Shown in pieces: positions 1 to 8,302 of a stretch of DNA of 36,185 bases. The notes beneath the pieces are model-generated. The model was given only the letters and a program-made list of their open reading frames with translations. It did no database searches and was not told the DNA's origin. Positions within the stretch are counted from its first letter, which is position 1; every line of letters starts with the position of its first letter. This DNA is from Candidatus Zipacnadia bacterium (GTDB lineage Bacteria; Armatimonadota; Zipacnadia; JALGUG01), in assembly GCA_029820995.1 (NCBI GenBank), contig JALGUG010000032.1:1-36185 (forward strand), written 5' to 3'. Both the position numbers and the translations under genes were made by a program.

Positions 1-223
1 CCAGCTTGACGCCCATCTCCTTGAAAGTCCGCAGGTCGTTCTCCAGCCTTCGCTGTCCGTCCCAGTCAACGAACCCCTCGCGACTGGTCATCGGCGAGCG
101 CCCGCTGGGCATGTCCAGCCAGGGGAAATAGACCTCCTCGATCCGTGCGCCGAACTCCTCCACGATCCGCGTGAGCGGCTCTTCGTCCTCTTCGGGCAGT
201 TGATAGCCGACGGCGAACTTCAT
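1..223 (-). CDS. Unrecognised cytoplasmic protein, 5' end only
   Basis: The first 74 codons of a gene that runs off the left edge. It opens MKFAVGYQLPEEDEEPL and continues with EVYFPWLDMPSGRSPM and an R-L-E-x-D-L-x-x-F-K-E-M-G-V-K-L segment. There is no signal peptide. The alternation of short beta strands with charged helices, and the phrase ending in GVKL, look like the start of a TIM barrel such as the U32-peptidase-like or sugar-isomerase-like folds. I cannot assign a family from this fragment. The ATG lies 6 bp beyond the stop of the neighbouring iron-sulfur gene, so it is probably the fifth gene of the same transcript and may act with those four proteins. Confidence 0.6.
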   Translation of the reverse strand, partial: MKFAVGYQLPEEDEEPLTRIVEEFGARIEEVYFPWLDMPSGRSPMTSREGFVDWDGQRRLENDLRTFKEMGVKL

Positions 224-229
224 GTCGTG

Positions 230-1177
230 TCACAGCCTCCACGGTTTCCGCTTGCGGAACGGGTGTTTGAACACGTTCTTGATCTTGCCGGTCTCCTCCA
301 GATGAATGAAGCAAGCTCGGATGCACCCCCGCGCGCCTTCGAGTGCGCCTGGCAGGTGGAACATGCCGGCTGATGCCTTGTTGTATGGGAGCTCAACGGC
401 CCGATAGGGATGTTTGAGGGCTTCTTCCACGTCGTAGTCCTCGGGCGTGAAGGGCGAGTAGTGAGGATTGGCGCCCTGATAGCCGCTGGAGCACTTGACC
501 TCATCCAGTTTGGCCCATTCCAGTTCTCTCCCGGCGACGGTCACCTTCACGGTCTCATCCGGATCGAGAGCACCCACCGTGCAGTTCTTCACGCAGAGCA
601 TACAGCGGTCGCAGATCTCGCCCTCGAAGATGGGGTCGGGCTCCAGGGGCGCGTCGGTGAGCAAGAACACAAACCGCTGACGGGGGCCGAACTCCGGAGT
701 GAGAAACACCTTGCTAAAGCCGATCTCGCCCATGCCGCAGATGAACGCGGCGATTCGGTAGTGCAGCATTACGTCAGGGGCCGGTAGGTCGGGCGCCACA
801 GGCCGGCTCACGTCGTGGGCGACACCGTTGAGCGGGTCCAGCGGATTGAGGAACAGCATGTTCTGGACGGGCACGGCCTCGTAGCCCTGGTCCTCCAGCG
901 CGCTGCACAGCGCCCGCAACGTGATCGGTGCATCGCGGTAGTTGATGCCCGCGTAGCCCATCGAGGGATACGCACCGAAGAACGTGCCCTCCTCAATCCC
1001 CCGGAAGCACCCGCGATGAATGCGGAAGCCCAGCCCGACGATCGCCTGCGCCTCCGGGAAGATGTACCGCGGGTCCATCTCCTTGGGCGCACCCTCGAAT
1101 CGGTCCATCGCCCCGACGCCGACGAGGTCGGCGCCACATTCCCTGGCGTACGCCTTCACTTGGTCTGAAGTCACCAT
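230..1177 (-). CDS. QueG/reductive-dehalogenase-like 4Fe-4S protein, paralog 1
   Basis: A 315-residue cytoplasmic iron-sulfur protein with no signal peptide. The N-terminus (VKAYARECGADLVGVGAMDRF) and the central block GEIGFSKVFLTPEFGPRQRF match the conserved layout of epoxyqueuosine reductase and reductive dehalogenases. A ferredoxin motif C-x2-C-x2-C-x3-C spans residues 189-199. Further cysteines lie at 229, 285 and 289, where QueG keeps its second cluster, but the first cysteine of the usual C-x2-C-x3-C is alanine. The protein ends in the tail PFRKRKPWRL shared by all four paralogs. The ATG at 1177 is preceded by GAGGTG. QueG reduces epoxyqueuosine with cobalamin, but four divergent copies in one operon argue against a simple tRNA-modification role. 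The substrate is unknown. Confidence 0.8.
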   Translation of the reverse strand: MVTSDQVKAYARECGADLVGVGAMDRFEGAPKEMDPRYIFPEAQAIVGLGFRIHRGCFRGIEEGTFFGAYPSMGYAGINYRDAPITLRALCSALEDQGYEAVPVQNMLFLNPLDPLNGVAHDVSRPVAPDLPAPDVMLHYRIAAFICGMGEIGFSKVFLTPEFGPRQRFVFLLTDAPLEPDPIFEGEICDRCMLCVKNCTVGALDPDETVKVTVAGRELEWAKLDEVKCSSGYQGANPHYSPFTPEDYDVEEALKHPYRAVELPYNKASAGMFHLPGALEGARGCIRACFIHLEETGKIKNVFKHPFRKRKPWRL

Positions 1178-1259
1178 GTTTGCACCTCTTCACGTCTCGA
1201 TCCATCCGAGGGGCCGGGCGGGCGACACGCCTGCCTCATGCGACTCCCACGCGGCACCT

Positions 1260-2240
1260 CTACAGCTTCCAGGGATTGCGGAGGCGGAACGGACGGTGGA
1301 AGCGGTTCTGTAGCTTGTCCTGCTCCTCCAGGTGGATGAAGCACTCCCGCTGGCAGCCGCGGGCCCCACAGATGGCCCCGGGGTGGTGGTAGCTTTCCCA
1401 ACCGGCCTGGCAGTACGGCATCTTGCGCCCCAGCCCCCAACCTCCGCCGTACTCCCTCAGGGCTTCCGTACGCTCCGGCCCGGGGGGCATCGAGAGCAGC
1501 TTCCTCATGCCTTCAGCAATATCGTCGGGCATGAAAGGGCTGTACTCCGGGCTCCCGGCCTGGAAACAGGCTGAACATCTCTCCACGTCCAGCTTGCCCC
1601 ACTCGACCTCGTGCCCGGCGATGTTCACCTCAACAGTCTCCTCGGCGCTGATGGCCCCCGCCGGGCATTCCCGCACGCAGAGCAGACAGCGGTCACACAG
1701 CGGCGGACCCTCGTAGATCGGGTCCGCCTCCAGCGGGGCATCGGTGATAATGAAGGCAAACCGCTGGCGAGGTCCGAACTGGGGCGTGAGGAACACCTTG
1801 CTGTAACCGATCTCTCCCATCCCGCAGATGTAGGCTGCGATGCGGAAATGGATGAACACGTCCGGGCGCGGCAAACCCTCCCGAACCGGCCGGCCCACAC
1901 CGCAACCGTAGCGCACGGACGTGTTCTGATACAGGCAGGCCTCGTAGCCATTGTCTTCCAGCAGATCGCCGACCTCGCGCAGCGCGATCGGGGCGTACAC
2001 GTCGTTGATATTGGCGTAGCCCATCGAGGGCAGGCCGGCGAACCAAGTGCCCTCCTCAATTCCGCGATACAGGCCGCGATGCACCCGAAACCCGAGGCCG
2101 ATAATCGTGGTGGCCTCGGGGAAGATGTAGCGCGGGTCCGACTGCAGCGGCGCTCCCTCGAACCGGCTGATGTCGCCGATCCCTACCAGGTCCGCCCCGG
2201 ATTGCTTGGCATACTCCTTGACTCGTTCCGAAGTCAGCAC
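1260..2240 (-). CDS. QueG/reductive-dehalogenase-like 4Fe-4S protein, paralog 2
   Basis: A 326-residue homolog of its neighbours, and the only one to carry CDRCLLCVRECPAGAI, the most ferredoxin-like form with proline after the fourth cysteine. The second-cluster region has a cysteine pair in RCSACF, and the motif near the C-terminus is CGARGCQREC, with an extra cysteine five residues before the usual pair. Paralogs 1 and 4 lack that extra cysteine. The start is GTG at 2240 (VLTSERVKEYAKQSGADLVG), chosen by alignment with the other paralogs; a GGGAGAAGG stretch lies upstream, somewhat far away. The GEIGYSKVFLTPQFGPRQRF block is intact. The segment between residues about 225 and 290 is longer and differs from the other copies, which suggests a different substrate or partner. 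Confidence 0.8.
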   Translation of the reverse strand: MLTSERVKEYAKQSGADLVGIGDISRFEGAPLQSDPRYIFPEATTIIGLGFRVHRGLYRGIEEGTWFAGLPSMGYANINDVYAPIALREVGDLLEDNGYEACLYQNTSVRYGCGVGRPVREGLPRPDVFIHFRIAAYICGMGEIGYSKVFLTPQFGPRQRFAFIITDAPLEADPIYEGPPLCDRCLLCVRECPAGAISAEETVEVNIAGHEVEWGKLDVERCSACFQAGSPEYSPFMPDDIAEGMRKLLSMPPGPERTEALREYGGGWGLGRKMPYCQAGWESYHHPGAICGARGCQRECFIHLEEQDKLQNRFHRPFRLRNPWKL

Positions 2241-2276
2241 CTTATCATGCCATCCCTTCTCCCTATGGGGGCCCTC

Positions 2277-3287
2277 TCACAGTCTCCACGGCTTGCGCTT
2301 GCGGAAAGGCGCCTCAAACTTGCGGGTCAGTCTGCCGGTCTCCTCCAGGTGCACCATACAGGCCCGCAGGCAGCCCCGGCCCCCGCACAGCGCCGAGCCG
2401 TATCCCGCCGCCGAGCCGTAGTACTTGCGCAAGACAGCGTGCACTTGCAGCACCTCGGCCGGCGTGAGCTGTTTCTCGCCCGTCATGATCTTGTCGCCGT
2501 CCGCCAGCTCATCAAACGCGTCGGGCGGTAGGAACGGATTGGTCTCCTTCGCGCTGCCCAGGTAGCCGTGGAAGCACTGCCACTCGGCGAGCCGTCCCCA
2601 CTCCAATTCCCGTCCCGCCACGGTCACTTTCACCGTCGCGTCGTCCGCGATGGCGCCGACCGGGCAGTCTCTCACGCACAGCATACAGCGGTCGCAGATC
2701 CGGCCCTCAAACAGCGGGTCCGGCTCAAGCGGCGCATCGGTCAGCATAAACGCAAATCGCTGCCGCGGGCCGAACTCGGGCGTCAGGAACAACTTGCTGT
2801 AGCCGATCTCACCCAGGCCGCAAATGAAGGCCGCAATCCGGAAGTGGAACATCACATCCGGCGGCGGACGATCCGGAGCCACGGGCTCGGAATAGCGAAT
2901 TCGCCGGCCGAAGTCGGGCGATTCGTCGTAGCTGCCGGTCACGTCCGAGCGCACCATCCGCGCCCCGGTATTGCGGAATACCGCGCCCTCGTAGCCGTTG
3001 TCCTCCAGAAAGCACGCCAGCTCGCGCAAGACCATCGGCGCGTACACTTCGTTGATGCTCGAATAGCCCATCGCCGGGTACTGATAGAAGTGTGTGCCTT
3101 CCTCGATGCCCCGCAAGTAGCCTCGCGGAATGCGAAACGCCAGTCCGATGATTGCCTTCGCTTCCGGGAAGACGTACCGCGGGTCCATTTCCTTCGGCGC
3201 GCCCTCGAACCGGTCCATGGACCCGATCCCGACCAGGTCGGCGCCCGACTGTTTCGCAAACTCCTTCACTTCCTCCGCCGTTATCAC
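2277..3287 (-). CDS. QueG/reductive-dehalogenase-like 4Fe-4S protein, paralog 3
   Basis: A 336-residue member of the tandem family. Conserved blocks are VKEFAKQSGADLVGIGSMDRF at the N-terminus, GLGEIGYSKLFLTPEFGPRQ in the centre, the cluster motif CDRCMLCVRDCPVGAI, a lone second-cluster cysteine (QCFHGY) and CGGRGCLRAC near the end. It carries a unique insert of roughly 15 residues around residue 115 (MVRSDVTGSYDESPDFGRR) that the other copies lack. The start is GTG at 3287 with GGAGG seven bases upstream, a clear ribosome binding site. A REP-like repeat separates it from paralog 4. No cobalamin-binding motif can be claimed by eye; in QueG the corrin is held by the core fold rather than a short motif. 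Confidence 0.8.
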   Translation of the reverse strand: MITAEEVKEFAKQSGADLVGIGSMDRFEGAPKEMDPRYVFPEAKAIIGLAFRIPRGYLRGIEEGTHFYQYPAMGYSSINEVYAPMVLRELACFLEDNGYEGAVFRNTGARMVRSDVTGSYDESPDFGRRIRYSEPVAPDRPPPDVMFHFRIAAFICGLGEIGYSKLFLTPEFGPRQRFAFMLTDAPLEPDPLFEGRICDRCMLCVRDCPVGAIADDATVKVTVAGRELEWGRLAEWQCFHGYLGSAKETNPFLPPDAFDELADGDKIMTGEKQLTPAEVLQVHAVLRKYYGSAAGYGSALCGGRGCLRACMVHLEETGRLTRKFEAPFRKRKPWRL

Positions 3288-3363
3288 CTGTTCGCCTCCG
3301 GATCTAGACAGCCCCCCAACTGCCCACCGCGAGAAGCTGTTTCATAACGCCCGTAGGATAACA

Positions 3364-3401
3364 TAGAGCGCGTTCACGCGCGACCGTCGTTCCCCGTTGA
3401 G
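3364..3401 (+). repeat. REP-like palindromic repeat, copy A
   Basis: In the gap between paralogs 3 and 4 lies a 36-bp unit matching copy B at 11412-11446 in about 31 positions. Its core is the inverted repeat GCGCGT-tc-ACGCGC at 3368-3381, followed by GACCGTCGTT. In copy B the same hairpin reads GCGCAT-tc-ATGCGC, so both arms changed together and pairing is kept. The layout, with an AGCGC arm, short loop and GCGCGACC, is that of REP elements. The 134-bp gap holds no gene. Confidence 0.6.
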
Positions 3402-3421
3402 GTCACGAAACCAGTCCGAGC

Positions 3422-4381
3422 CTAGAGCCTCCAGGGCTTCCTCCGGCGGAAGGGGTGCTTGAACGCGTTCTTGATCTTGCCCTGCTCCTCCAGGTGGACC
3501 ATGCAGGCCCGGATACAGCCCCGCGCGCCCTCCAGCGCCCGTCCGTACACGTAGACCGGGCCCACCTTGTACCGCTGGCTCCGGCCCACAGGTTGAGTGA
3601 ACCCCTGCTCGTCCTCCGGCGTGACCATGAACGGATTGTGCTCCTTGCTCGCGCCGCAGAAGTACCGGCTGCACTTCTCGTAGTCAATCTTCCCCCACTC
3701 CAGCTTCCTGCCCGCCACCGTGACCTTGACCGTTTCCGTCGTGCTGATCGCCTCTCCGGTACAGTCCTCGGCACAGAGCATGCACCGGTCGCAAAGCTGC
3801 GGCCCCTCGTACAGCGGATCAGGCTCCAGCGGCGCGTCCGTAATGACCGCGGCCAGCCTTTGCCTCGGTCCGAACTCCGGGCTCAGAAACATCTTGCTGT
3901 AACCGATCTCGCCCAGCCCCGCACAGAAGGCGGCAATCCTCATGTGGATGAACACATCGGGCGCCGGCCGGTCCGGCGATACCGGACGGCTCCAGCGCTC
4001 GTTGAGCCGTCCCGTCGCTTCCGGATCTTGGCCGCTGCTATTCGTGTTTGTCCAGGGGAAGTTGTTGGGAATGGGAACTGCCTCGTAGCCCTCATCTTCA
4101 ATCATTTTGCAGAGGTTCCACAGAACCATGGGCTGATAGACCCAATTGATCCCCGCATAGCCCATCCCTGCGTAGGCCACAAAGAAGGTCCCCTCCTCAA
4201 TCCCCCGCAGGCAACCTCGGAAGATGCGAAAGCCCATCACAATCATCGCCTTCGCGTCCGGGAAGATGTATCTGGGGTCCATCTGCTTCGGCGCGCCCTC
4301 AAATCGGTCCATGGAGGCGATGCCCACCAGGTCGGCGCCGCACTCCTTCGCGCACTCCTTCACTTCCTCCGCTTTCAACAT
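3422..4381 (-). CDS. QueG/reductive-dehalogenase-like 4Fe-4S protein, paralog 4
   Basis: Promoter-proximal member of the four-gene array, 319 residues from the chosen start. The open frame runs much further upstream, but only the part beginning MLKAEEVKECAKECGADLVG resembles the family, and that ATG (4381) has AAGGAG ten bases upstream, so the extension is rejected. The cluster motif is CDRCMLCAEDCTGEAI, with acidic substitutions around the fourth cysteine, then a cysteine pair (KCSRYFC) and GARGCIRAC. The tail PFRRRKPWRL is conserved. A Trp/Asn-rich stretch near residues 110-125 differs from the other copies. The four copies are clearly homologous along their length but diverged too far to be a recent duplication. 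Confidence 0.8.
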   Translation of the reverse strand: MLKAEEVKECAKECGADLVGIASMDRFEGAPKQMDPRYIFPDAKAMIVMGFRIFRGCLRGIEEGTFFVAYAGMGYAGINWVYQPMVLWNLCKMIEDEGYEAVPIPNNFPWTNTNSSGQDPEATGRLNERWSRPVSPDRPAPDVFIHMRIAAFCAGLGEIGYSKMFLSPEFGPRQRLAAVITDAPLEPDPLYEGPQLCDRCMLCAEDCTGEAISTTETVKVTVAGRKLEWGKIDYEKCSRYFCGASKEHNPFMVTPEDEQGFTQPVGRSQRYKVGPVYVYGRALEGARGCIRACMVHLEEQGKIKNAFKHPFRRRKPWRL

Positions 4382-4611
4382 CGGGGCAGTTCTCCTTTCA
4401 ATTCCCGGCGCAACACACGGTTGACGAACTGGCACAGCTTCTTCGCCGCCGGAGAGACTCCCTCCCGCAGCCGGCCGCTTCCCGCGGGCGACCGGCGGCT
4501 TGCCCTGCACCACGACCGCCGGCCGCACAGCGTCTCGTACGACGATGCGCAGCTTGCCGGCACACCACGTCCGTACACGGAGCGACGATGCCCGATGGCT
4601 GGGCTGAGCAG
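4382..4611 (-). other. Intergenic region with GC-rich hairpin
   Basis: About 230 bp between the DUF4091 gene and paralog 4. It contains an imperfect stem, CCGGCCGC at 4471-4478 against GCGACCGG at 4488-4495 (one mismatch), without a T tract. I found no convincing promoter here, although the iron-sulfur array would be expected to start in this gap. Confidence 0.35.
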
Positions 4612-7062
4612 CTACCTCTCGCCCAGCTTCATGGCCGCCGCGGCCACTCGCCACCTGTAGTAGTTCATCGTACTGTTGTCCCAGTTGTTACTCGGATCCA
4701 TGTAGTCTACGTTCACGGCCGCGCGCAGCTCGTCCAGAACCGCACGGGCCTCCTTCGCAGCCGGGCTCTGGCCCTGACCCGCGTCCTGTGCGGCTTTCAG
4801 CCGTTCCTCCAGCAACTGGATGTAGCGGTAGTCGTCTACGCCCTCCCGCTGCACCAGCATGCCGATGGACGGCAGCACCTCCCACTCCGGAGTGAAGTGA
4901 CAGTCGCAGGAAACGCGGGCGCCCGACGGCAGTGCCTCGAACGGATCGCGTGAGTCGCCGTCGTAGCTGAACGACCACTGGGCGCGCAGGTACGCCCCTA
5001 CGCGCCAGGGATAGAATCCGTAGCTGAAGCGCGTCGCCCCGCAGTTATAGAGCCCCAAGGTTCTACCATGGTCGCGGATTTCGGCGATTGTCTCCGCGGT
5101 CAGCGGATAAGCGCTGTTTGGGATGACAATGTCCGCCTCGTTCAGGTATTCCCGCGCGATGCTCGCCCGCAGCGTGGAAATGCAGGTGCGAAAGCCGCCC
5201 GGCACCGCCTCGCGGCACCTATTGACCGCCCGGAGCAGCTCACGCCCGTACCGCGCGCCCTTCGCCCCGTCATTGCCCAGCTCATCCTGTACGTAAAAAG
5301 TCAGCTCCGGCAGCCCCCCGGCCCGGAGCTTCGCGTACAGGAACTTCGTCATCACGATCATTTCCTGCACCGCCTCATCGCTGAAGCGAATCTCGTCCAG
5401 TTCCATCTTGCGGATGCCCCCGCGGCCCAGGAAGTGCGGGCACTTCGGAAACATCTGCGGGCCGCCGACGTAGTAGCAGAAGATGCGATCCTCGAAGTTG
5501 GGGATGGCTGCCGCCGTTCGGAACACGGTGAGCCAGTCCTCCCACACCTGCGTGGTCTCTATTCGCCCGTCCTGGTACTCGAACGGGTACCAGGGCAGGC
5601 TGTCAAACAGACCCGTGAAGCCTTGCTCAGCATAGAACTCCATCCGCGTGCGCAGCACCTTGCGCATCAGTTCATTCGGCATGTTTCTCGCAGTGCGAAA
5701 CGGGCGGAAGGTCGTGCCGGCCAGGTCGCCGGCGTAGACCCCTGCTCGCAGCCGCGCCGTCGGCAGCCTCAGGGGCAGGATCCGCACCTCGACGGGGAGC
5801 ATCGCCTTGACCCCGGGACCACTGAGCTGCAGTGCGCCGCCGTAGAAGCCCGGCTGGGCGTCCTTTGGGGTGTGTAGGTCCACCCAGAATCCCCGCGTCA
5901 GGCCCTTCTCCATGCCCTCCGGCCGCCAGGGCACCAGAAAGTGCGGCCGCACCTTATATCCTCCGGTCACCGGATACTCGTTGTAGCGGATATACCGGAT
6001 GTCAAACGCCGTCCCCGCAATCCGTGCGCCGTTCGCCCCGCGCAGGTCCGAAGCCACCAGGTCAACTTTGCCCTCAATGTCCCGCAGCGGTGTCACCGCG
6101 ATCACGCCGGCTTCCCGCTCGCCTTGACTGGCGAACAGCCTCAATGGCCGTCCCAGGTCGCGCTGGACCGGCCGCGTCCCGGGCCGCAGCGACCGTGCAT
6201 CCTCCCGCACGTACATCACCACGCCTGCCTGCTTGGTCCCTGCCGGCAGTTCCGGCATCGGAAGCTCCGGTTCATCCGACAGGTAGGGATACTGGTCGTT
6301 GAACGTGGCCTCTTGCTCGGCCCGAAAACGCTTCACCGCCTTCGGGCCCGCCTCGTTCCCCACCGCGAAGACCCACAGGCCGTTGACCGGAGCATAGCGC
6401 GAGGCCGAGACCTCCAGCCGGCCGCCTGACACCTCGACCTGTGCCTCGCCGAACGGTATCCACCGAGCAATGTTCTCCTGATACAAGTTCACCTTTGGAT
6501 GCCAGGCGCGGTAGTAGTTATGGAAGTAGCGGCCGCGCGGGTCGAAGAACTCCTCCACACTCCCCTGTTGCTCGTAGAGCGCCGTATCTCCCGCCGTTAT
6601 CGAGTACTGGCGGAAGTGCGAGTCCGGCCGATTGGCGCCGGGCCGAGTGTACTGCCCCGTCAGCACTACAACGCGATACTTGCCGTCGGGCAGATCAATC
6701 CGGAACGGCGGTCCACCGTAGATCCCGTCGCGCGTCAAGTCATCCAGTATCAGCACATCGCGCGTGATCCGGCGGTTTTGGTCGAAGGCGCTCCTGTACG
6801 CCCGGCCTTTGGTGTAGCCGAATCCCTGCTCCTTGCTGTAGGTCGTCTCCGGCCAGACACGATAGTACCCCGGCTCCACCGGGCTCTTGGGCCCTCCGAA
6901 GTCGAATCTCCACACCCCGTCAGGCGGGGGCACCGGCGGCGCCTGATACTCCTCGGTCGCCCTGGGCTGAGCGCAGCTCGACGTCGCGAACAGCAAGCAC
7001 GCAACCACACCCAGGGACAGTGAGCTGCACCAACGGTCTCTCCGGCAGGCATTGGCCTTCAT
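4612..7062 (-). CDS. Secreted DUF4091 / GH123-like glycoside hydrolase
   Basis: An 816-residue exported protein. The N-terminus has a basic stretch and a hydrophobic core ending LLFATSSC, either a lipoprotein signal with a weak lipobox at Cys30 or a type I signal. Residues about 50-235 start VWRFDFGGPKSPVEPGYYRVW and resemble the beta-sandwich carbohydrate-binding module found before agarases and rhamnogalacturonan esterases. A second beta domain runs to about 430. The rest is a TIM barrel with FYVQDELGND near residue 590, where Asp593-Glu594 correspond to the acid pair of GH123-type enzymes, and a DUF4091 end (SIGMLVQREGVDDYRYIQLLE). It probably cleaves a complex glycan outside the cytoplasm; the substrate cannot be read from the sequence. 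GGGGGAT precedes the ATG. Confidence 0.75.
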   Translation of the reverse strand: MKANACRRDRWCSSLSLGVVACLLFATSSCAQPRATEEYQAPPVPPPDGVWRFDFGGPKSPVEPGYYRVWPETTYSKEQGFGYTKGRAYRSAFDQNRRITRDVLILDDLTRDGIYGGPPFRIDLPDGKYRVVVLTGQYTRPGANRPDSHFRQYSITAGDTALYEQQGSVEEFFDPRGRYFHNYYRAWHPKVNLYQENIARWIPFGEAQVEVSGGRLEVSASRYAPVNGLWVFAVGNEAGPKAVKRFRAEQEATFNDQYPYLSDEPELPMPELPAGTKQAGVVMYVREDARSLRPGTRPVQRDLGRPLRLFASQGEREAGVIAVTPLRDIEGKVDLVASDLRGANGARIAGTAFDIRYIRYNEYPVTGGYKVRPHFLVPWRPEGMEKGLTRGFWVDLHTPKDAQPGFYGGALQLSGPGVKAMLPVEVRILPLRLPTARLRAGVYAGDLAGTTFRPFRTARNMPNELMRKVLRTRMEFYAEQGFTGLFDSLPWYPFEYQDGRIETTQVWEDWLTVFRTAAAIPNFEDRIFCYYVGGPQMFPKCPHFLGRGGIRKMELDEIRFSDEAVQEMIVMTKFLYAKLRAGGLPELTFYVQDELGNDGAKGARYGRELLRAVNRCREAVPGGFRTCISTLRASIAREYLNEADIVIPNSAYPLTAETIAEIRDHGRTLGLYNCGATRFSYGFYPWRVGAYLRAQWSFSYDGDSRDPFEALPSGARVSCDCHFTPEWEVLPSIGMLVQREGVDDYRYIQLLEERLKAAQDAGQGQSPAAKEARAVLDELRAAVNVDYMDPSNNWDNSTMNYYRWRVAAAAMKLGER

Positions 7063-7186
7063 CGCCGATCCCCCGTTCTGCTATTAGAAGCTGGTCCATA
7101 GCTCGTGTGCGATAGTGGCCTACCGCCTTGACAAACCACCCCACAGCGGATCGCCTTCAGGCGCGATGCCTTTGCCCCTGAAGATC

Positions 7187-7220
7187 TTCTCTCCGTGCTC
7201 TCCGTGTCTCGGTGGTTCAC
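7187..7220 (-). repeat. Dispersed purine-rich repeat (ACCGAGACACGGAG type)
   Basis: Read on the minus strand, the sequence just after the permease stop is GTGAACCACCGAGACACGG followed by AGAGCACGGAGAGAAG, with an ACGGAGAGC unit repeated in tandem. This is a recurrent intergenic word in many environmental bacterial genomes, often mistranslated as HRDTEXTE peptides. Here the spurious product contains NHRDTESTERR. The rest of the 162-bp gap (7063-7224) holds no gene. Confidence 0.55.
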
Positions 7221-7224
7221 ACCC

Positions 7225-8296
7225 TCACTGCAGCCGCTTCCGGAAGCGTGCCGTCCCGGCGGCGAACAGCCCGAGCGACCAGGCGGCCAGAGCCAGAACC
7301 TGCGGCCACAGAGCGGCCAGCCCACTGCCCTTCAACATCACGGAGCGAACAATGACCAGGAAGTAGCGCAACGGGATCAGGTAGGTCAGCGGCTGGATTG
7401 GCGGCGGCATGTTCGCGATCGGAAAGACAAATCCGGACAGCAGAATTGAGGGCATCAGGATCAGGAACATGGTGAACAGCGCCTGCTGCTGAGTGCGCGA
7501 CACGGTCGAGACCAGCAGCCCGAGGCCCAGGGTGGAGAGCAGAAACAGCAGAGAGCTGCCTATCAGCAGCAGCAGACTCCCGCGCAGAGGCACCCGGAAC
7601 CAGAACAGCACCACCGATAATACCAGCGCCAGGTCCAAGCAGCCCACGACGGTAAACGGAATGAGCTTCCCCATCAGCAGCTCCCAGGCGCGCAGCGGCG
7701 TCACCATGATCTGCTCCAGCGTGCCGGTCTCGCGCTCCCGCACTACCGCCAGCGCCGTCAGAGTCCCGGCCACCACCAGCAGCACCACGCCCAGCACCGC
7801 GGGCACCATGTAGAACACGCTCTCCAGCGACGGATTATAGAGCACCCGCGGCCCGGCTGATGAGCCCCGCCAGATACCCCGCGCCGATGCCTGCCGAATT
7901 CGAGTCGCTGCCGTCCACCAGAAGCTGCACCACTGCGCCGCCGGTCCGCTGCTCGCGCGCGAACCCGTGCGGAATGTGCACCCCGATCTCCGCCTCCCCG
8001 CGGTCCCCGCGGTCCAGCAGCCCAATCAGGTCCGAGCTCCGCTCCGTCATCCGCTGAACCACAAAAAACCGCGAGGCGGCAACCTCCGCCACCAGCCGCC
8101 GCGACGCCGCAGAATGGTCCTCGTCCGCGATCGCGACCGGCAAGTCCTTCACATCCAGATTCACCGCGTAGCCAAACATCGTAAGCTGAATCAGCGGCGC
8201 CACGATGGCCATCATCACCATGCGCCGGTCCCGCCGAAACTGGCGGAACTCCTTCTGCACCAGGCTCTTCACTCTCACGCTTCCATCCCGCTGCAC
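7225..8296 (-). pseudogene. ABC-2 type permease, frameshifted and shortened (YbhR/YhhJ-like)
   Basis: Two frames together make one ABC-2 permease. The first (GTG at 8296 to a TAA at 7835) encodes the N-terminal membrane helix and periplasmic domain, starting VKSLVQKEFRQFRRDRRMVM and ending AGYLAGLISRAAGAL. The second resumes with RVLYNPSLESVFYMVP and carries the five C-terminal helices to 7225, ending RFRKRL. The shift is one base near 7845. Compared with the intact neighbour, which has about 20-25 more residues between GYMDGAL and RRFLYNAAL, a short piece of the periplasmic loop is also gone, so a deletion of a length not divisible by three is the simplest explanation. AAGGAG lies before the GTG. 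It would pair with the neighbouring permease in an efflux pump; as written it yields a truncated protein. Confidence 0.75.
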
Positions 8297-8302
8297 CGGG
8301 CC

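Noticed and set aside
4382..4654. N-terminal extension of QueG-like paralog 4 up to 4654
   Set aside because: The extension overlaps the end of the DUF4091 gene, is arginine-rich, has no homologous part in the other paralogs, and a good ribosome site lies before the ATG at 4381.
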